NCBI GenBank assembly: GCA_028283605.1
Contig: JAPWKH010000009.1
Coordinates: forward strand, 106,488 to 170,487
Length of the DNA: 64,000 nt
Source: Arachidicoccus sp.
Lineage (GTDB): Bacteria > Bacteroidota > Bacteroidia > Chitinophagales > Chitinophagaceae
Direction of reading: 5' to 3'
The first letter of the stretch is position 1. Each line of letters opens with the position of its first letter. The position numbers and the translations under genes are program-made. Shown here one piece after another: positions 57,548-64,000 of the stretch. The notes below the pieces were generated by a model that was not told where the DNA came from, ran no database searches, and was given only the letters and a program-made list of their open reading frames with translations.

Positions 57548-57832
57548 TACCCATTTATAGGTATTTTACAAGTACATTTCTAATAAAAACTTTCGGTTGG
57601 TTGGTTGGTTGGGAATTAAGTTATTGTACATGTTTGCACAATAAGAAAAGAATCATAATTTTTTAAATTATCCGGCTACTATAATTCCAAATATTAAATA
57701 TCTAAGCCAATTTAATTTATAATCGAGAGTCATTTTCTTCACACAGGAAACTTTGTTAGCAAAACAATCGCAAATTCAATCTTTGGTTTTTAACAAAACG
57801 TTGGTATACTTTCAATGTAAAGTTAATGGATA
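57548..57832. other. Intergenic stretch with a GGTT tandem repeat
   Basis: This AT-rich region upstream of the outer-membrane protein gene and downstream of gyrB holds no gene I can support. A short tandem run of four GGTT units lies at 57595-57612. The tract is upstream of the predicted promoter and could vary in length, but there is no evidence that it does. I see nothing else. Confidence 0.5.
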
Positions 57833-57868
57833 AAAAAATGATAAAGAGAAAATTCTTTATCATTTTTT
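57833..57868 (-). terminator. Terminator after gyrB
   Basis: A perfect 15-bp stem (57833-57847 with 57854-57868) with a 6-base loop and A/T-rich flanks. On the minus strand it lies 63 bases after the gyrB stop. Confidence 0.8.
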
Positions 57869-57931
57869 ACTATTAATCTGAAAATACTACAACTGCTACT
57901 ACATCATCTGCACAAGAAGTATTATACTGCA

Positions 57932-59953
<2,022 letters not shown>

Positions 59954-60145
59954 CTAATAAATTTAAATATTTAAAAGTGGTGCGAATTTACGAAAAATAA
60001 TGCTGAATTACAAGTGAAAGAAACTATATTTATTGCCTGATTTATCAAGGGTTAGAGCATTTTTCCACATACAGCATAACCTTAAAATTGAAGCATTTAT
60101 TAATTATATGTGAGAATTAATAACTTTATAACAAATTCTTTGTTG

Positions 60146-62918
60146 ATGAAGATTCCTCGATATGCTTCACAACCAATTCTATATTTTTTCGTAATTACTG
60201 TTTTGGTAAAAAATAATTGTATTGCGCAATCCGTTCAACAATATTGAATACCGCACAGGCGCTACAACAGAAAGCACCGAGAGAAATATTGTATTTACAG
60301 ACCGATAAGCCATCCTATATAGTTGGTGATACCATTTGGTTTTCTGCTTATTTGTTGGATGCACATGAACTCACACCCTCGCGGTTAAGTGGTATTGTTT
60401 ATATCGAATTATTATCGCCTTTCGGTGGATTGATGAAACGTTATGCAATTCATCTGAATTATGGCCATGGATATGCTCAAATGCCAATCAGCAAAGATTT
60501 ATCGCCCGGAAATTATCACATCAGGGCATATACAAGATGGATGGAAAATTTTCCCGATTCATTATTTTTCCAAAAGGAAATTTCAATAGCAGGCGGCGCG
60601 CAAAATTGGTTGATGAATATAAATTCCTATCAGGCTTTTCATAAACTTAGGCAAGACAGTGTAAGCATGAAATTCTTTTTAAAAACGCAAACAGGAGAAA
60701 CTGCCGCTAATAAATTTGTTATGATAAATATTAACAACGATAAAGGAAAAACGATCATCGCAAAAAAACTCATGACTAAATCTGACGGAAGCCTCAGCAT
60801 CAATTTTAATGTGGACGACAATAAGAAAAATAAAAAATTATCTCTGAATATTTTGGACGAAGCGGCTATTGGAAGAATTTCTTATCCTATCAATCTTAGC
60901 CCGCAAAAAAATAAAATCGATGTACAATTCCTTCCCGAAAGCGGACATATAATTGAAGGAGTTAAAAACAAGATTGCCTTTAAAGCCATTGATGAAAATG
61001 GTTCAGGTATAGATGTTCAGGGCATTATTAAAAATAATTCGGGCGATTCGGTTACTTCGTTTTCTTCATTATACAAAGGCATGGGAACATTTAATTTTAT
61101 GCCGAAAGAAGGAGAAAAATATTATGCAGAACTGAATAATAAAGACACTTTTTATTTGCCTCACGTAGATAGTTTAGGAACAATTATTCATACGGATGTT
61201 TTATCAGACAAAGACAGCATAATCGTTTTTATACATGAAACATCGAATAGGCAAAGCGATGAATATTTTTTATTCGCAGAATATAAAGGCTATAAATTGT
61301 ACGGCGCGAAGCTTGTAATGAAAGACCGTGTGATGCGCATAGCAATTAATAAATCAATTTTTCCGACAGGTATCAATTCCGTAACGTTGATAGGAGAGAG
61401 TGGGCAAATATTAAACGAAAGAAGTTTTTTTATCAATCATTATGATAATTTGAATGTAACCATACAATCTCCGAAAGATTCAATACTTGCGCGCGATTCA
61501 ATTCCTGTTCATATAAAAGTAACGGATCAAAATAATGCGCCTGTGGAAGGAATTTTCTCTTTAGCTATTACAGACAACCAGCAGGTGAAAAAAGATGCGG
61601 TTAATGATGAGAATATTCTTTCTTATTTTTTATTGAGTTCGGATTTAAAAGGCGCGATTGAAACGTCGGGATATTATTTTTCTGATACCACAATTAAAAA
61701 ACAAAAAGCATTAGACAATTTAATGCTTACGCAGGGATTTGTGAAATACGATTGGGATACAACAAAGATGAAAACGCTTCCTGAACCTCAATTTTTTATC
61801 AGCGGTAAGGCGACATCTTTGTTTGGGAAACCATTGAAAAAAGCAAATATCACATTGCTTGGAAATGGCAAACAGGTTATTCTTAAAGACACTACCACAG
61901 ATGACAAAGGAGAATTTCTGTTTAAAGATTTTCCTTTGTTTGATACATCGGGTTTTGTAGTACAGGCAAGAAACAAAAAAATAAATCCTTCGGCGTAGGA
62001 ATCGACTTAGATCGGTATAATTTTCCTCCTGTAAAAAATATATATAATGATATTACAGTCATTCCTGCAAATGTGAACGTAGATACGACTTTGCAAAATC
62101 GAATAATTCAAAATGGAAAATATAATACGAAGAGATACGGCAAAGGTGAATTAGCAGATGTGGTCGTAACTTCAAAACCACGTGTCGAAGGTTCTGAAAA
62201 TCTGAATGGCGCAGGAAATTATGATGCGGTGATTACAGAAACTGAATTACAGCAAATGGGAGATTCAACTTTGTTGCAGGTTTTAAAATCGAAACTGAAA
62301 AATTTTACTGCTGGTGATTGTAAGCTGAATAAAGTTCCACATTTATTTTATATGCTAAATGGAAGCAAAGTGAAGTTTATTTTTGACGGTGTTAAATTGG
62401 ATTTTTTTTATGATTCGGCAACACAAGGAGGAACCATGGATCCTTATTTTCAATTTATTAATGATTATATCAAATATTATACTGCTAAAGATATTAAGGG
62501 TATTGAAGTAATGGAGCCGGGAAAATATGCAGATACATATTCCACTTCATACGATTATGTTGAAAGTGAAATGAATGACTGCTCACGTTATACATATATT
62601 GAAATTACTACGTATGGAAAAGCCGGACCGTTTATAACCCATAATGCAACGATCGATATTTATCGCCCGCAGCCTTTTTCTTATGGGAAGGAATTTTATC
62701 AACCTAAATATATCAATCGTCAATTGCGGGATTCGTTGCCAGATATTCGTTCTACTATTTACTGGAATCCGCTGATTGTTACCGATAAAAACGGAGAAGC
62801 AAATTTTAGTTTTTATTCAGCATCTTCCGCAACCGACTATTTGTTTTGGCTGGAAGGAATGGATATGAATGGACATTTAGGATTTAAAGCAAAAAAGATT
62901 GAAGTGAAAGATGAATAA
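60146..62918 (+). pseudogene. MG2/TonB-plug domain protein with two frameshifts
   Basis: A secreted protein of about 925 residues if corrected. The signal peptide begins at the ATG at 60146 (MKIPRYASQPILYFFVITV). One missing T in the TT at 60244-60245 would join it to the main frame that continues as LNTAQALQQKAPREILYLQT. The body has an MG2-like strand (YLQTDKPSYIVGDTIWFSAY) and, near residue 545, a carboxypeptidase-regulatory-like domain (SGKATSLFGKPLKKANITLL). A missing A in the A7 run at 61975-61981 joins the next frame, which includes a TonB-plug-like domain (YDAVITETELQQMGDSTLLQ). This architecture is common in Bacteroidota surface proteins. Both indels are probably sequencing errors. 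Confidence 0.75.
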
Positions 62919-62996
62919 TTCATTTTGTGTATATCTGATTTTAAATAGGCTATAAATAACCTATTCAAAAAAAATATGTATGAAATAAGCCATAAA

Positions 62997-63071
62997 AATT
63001 TTGCATACCCAAGCAAACTGAGTTCGGCGAAGCCGATTTCATCAAACAACAAAAAAATTAAAAATAACCAG
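62997..63071 (+). repeat. Shared upstream leader element, copy C
   Basis: Contains TTTTGCATACCCAAGCAAAC, GAGTTCGGCGAAGCCGATTT and CATCAAACAAC, then an A-rich stretch ending in CCAG before the ATG. It matches copy B closely except for a deletion of about 16 bases where B has TAATTATTTTGGAGAA. Confidence 0.7.
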
Positions 63072-63254
63072 ATGAAAAATTCACTTCTTTTCTCTATTCG
63101 TTTTATTCTTTCTGCAACCGCATTTTCGCAACAAAACTATGCCTTTGATTTATCGGCAAACCGAAACGCAGCTATAGCAATTTCCAATAGTACAGATGTT
63201 GCCGGACAATGGACAGCGAAATTTTGGATATACAAAAAAGCAGCTATGAATTAG
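63072..63254 (+). pseudogene. Decayed gene for a secreted LamG-like protein, 5' remnant
   Basis: A 60-residue frame from the ATG at 63072, with a signal peptide (MKNSLLFSIRFILSATAFSQ) and the start of a LamG/concanavalin-like domain (YAFDLSANRNAAIAISNSTD). It breaks off after KFWIYKKAAMN. The next 130 bases do not continue the domain in any frame that I can see, and an IS5-type transposase gene follows. The gene was probably truncated by that insertion or by a linked deletion. It keeps the shared leader element (copy C) upstream. Confidence 0.6.
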
Positions 63255-64000
63255 CGTGTTTAAAATTATGAATAATGAGAATATGATGTTGAAAACTGTT
63301 GTTTTTAAAACAAGATATTAAGAAGCTATCGTTTGTTGCAAGAATAGTTGTACTTATTGTGAATAACAACAAACATAATAAGTATGACAACTTATCCAAG
63401 CAATGTAAGCGATAGCGGGTGGAAAATTATATCAAAATATTTTGATACGGCAAGAAACAGAAAATATAGTTTAAGGGAAGTATGGAATGCCTTGTTTTAT
63501 ATCATAAAAACAGGTTGCCAATGGCGGATGCTTCCGCATGATTTTCCACGTTGGGAAGTAGTGTATTATTATTATCGCAAATGGATTGAAATGGAGTTAT
63601 ATGATTTGATATTGGAGAGACTGCTCAGCAAAGTTCGGGTAAAGAAAGGCCAAAAAGAACGAGCTACTTTGGGTATTATGGACAGCCAAGTGTACGTTGG
63701 GGCAACAACCGCTCTTTGAAGAGTTATGACGGCAATAAAAAAGTAAAGGGTTTCAAACAGCCATGTCGTAGTAGATAAGAGCGGCTTCCTGATAGCGATA
63801 ATGGTTACTGTGGCGCATATTCACGACAGCAAAGCTGTGCTGTTATTGATGCGTGTATTAAAAGAATGTTTTCACAGTATTAAAGTAATTATTGCCGATG
63901 GCGGTTACAGCGGTAAAATTATCCGTGAAGTAAAAAATAAGTTCGGTTATTTGTTACAAATCGTGTTACGCAAAGATTCTTCCGAAAAGTCTTTCCAACC
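63255..64000 (+). mobile_element. IS5-family insertion sequence, incomplete at the window edge
   Basis: The transposase gene starts at 63384 and runs off the right edge. The left end of the element should lie between the truncated LamG-like gene and the transposase (about 63255-63383), but I cannot define the terminal inverted repeat because the other end is outside the window. Only one copy is seen here. Confidence 0.7.
63384..64000 (+). pseudogene. IS5-family transposase, partial, with two frameshifts
   Basis: The N-terminal DUF4096-type segment is intact: SGWKIISKYFDTARNRKYSL and GCQWRMLPHDFPRWEVVYYY, typical of IS5-family transposases. The first catalytic Asp lies in TLGIMDSQ. After that a missing A at 63688-63689 would restore SVRWGNNRSLKSYDGNKKVKG. 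A single extra base at 63758-63762 is needed to continue as HVVVDKSGFLIAIMVTVAHI and IIADGGYSGKII, which includes the second catalytic Asp. The gene runs past the window. The transposase would be inactive as read; sequencing error or decay are both possible. Confidence 0.85.

Noticed and set aside
57595..57612. GGTT tandem repeat as a CRISPR or regulatory array
   Set aside because: Only four 4-base units with no spacers; it is too short for any array and there is no evidence of a functional role.

Overview
The window is about 37-38% GC and comes from a member of the Bacteroidota, most likely the Chitinophagaceae or a close relative (family level is inference). The evidence is a set of Bacteroidota-type genes (DUF2851, DUF3109, TIGR02757, class-II cyclic-nucleotide phosphodiesterase, MG2/TonB-plug protein), the near absence of Shine-Dalgarno sequences, and promoters resembling the Bacteroidota TTTG/TAnnTTTG consensus. 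Most of it is core chromosome. The only mobile element recognised is an incomplete IS5-family element at the right edge. No tRNA, rRNA, CRISPR array or prophage was seen.

Layout. 1-6.1 kb: end of rimP, then nusA and infB, then a SurA-like chaperone. 6.2-14.4 kb: a large multidomain GH31 enzyme, small conserved proteins, an ABC exporter pair and a GH20 hexosaminidase. 14.6-20.4 kb: a tripartite RND efflux operon. 20.5-23.0 kb: a BadF-type sugar kinase divergent from a GH125 mannosidase. 23.1-36.2 kb: recN, dusB, a CPBP protease, cdsA, DUF2851, a phosphodiesterase, an SDR, xerD, a YkgJ protein, CCA nucleotidyltransferase, a pRiA4b ORF-3-like protein and maf. 36.2-43.9 kb: AsmA-like and Spx/ArsC-like genes and the threonine operon thrA-thrB-thrC. 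44-53.6 kb: TrmH-like, DUF3109, scpA, galK, lpdA, an adaptor plus outer-membrane efflux pair, and TIGR02757. 53.8-64 kb: SRP RNA, fsa, a lipoprotein and an outer-membrane protein, gyrB, an MG2/TonB-plug protein, a decayed secreted protein and the IS5 transposase.

The most interesting regulatory signal is an unlisted 27-codon ORF upstream of thrA. Its second half is almost entirely Ile and Thr codons, so it looks like a leader peptide for ribosome-mediated control of threonine synthesis. A second signal is an upstream leader element of roughly 75-90 bp found before three unrelated genes (45.9, 56.7 and 63.0 kb). The GH31 enzyme carries both a dockerin-like and a cohesin-like module.

A striking technical feature is at least eight single-base indels that break otherwise intact genes: a TPR protein, xerD, thrC, a TolC-family gene, the MG2 protein (twice) and the transposase (twice). 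Most lie in short homopolymers and two hit core genes, so residual sequencing error is the leading explanation. The TPR site, however, has the exact A_AAA_AAG slippery heptamer of programmed -1 frameshifting.
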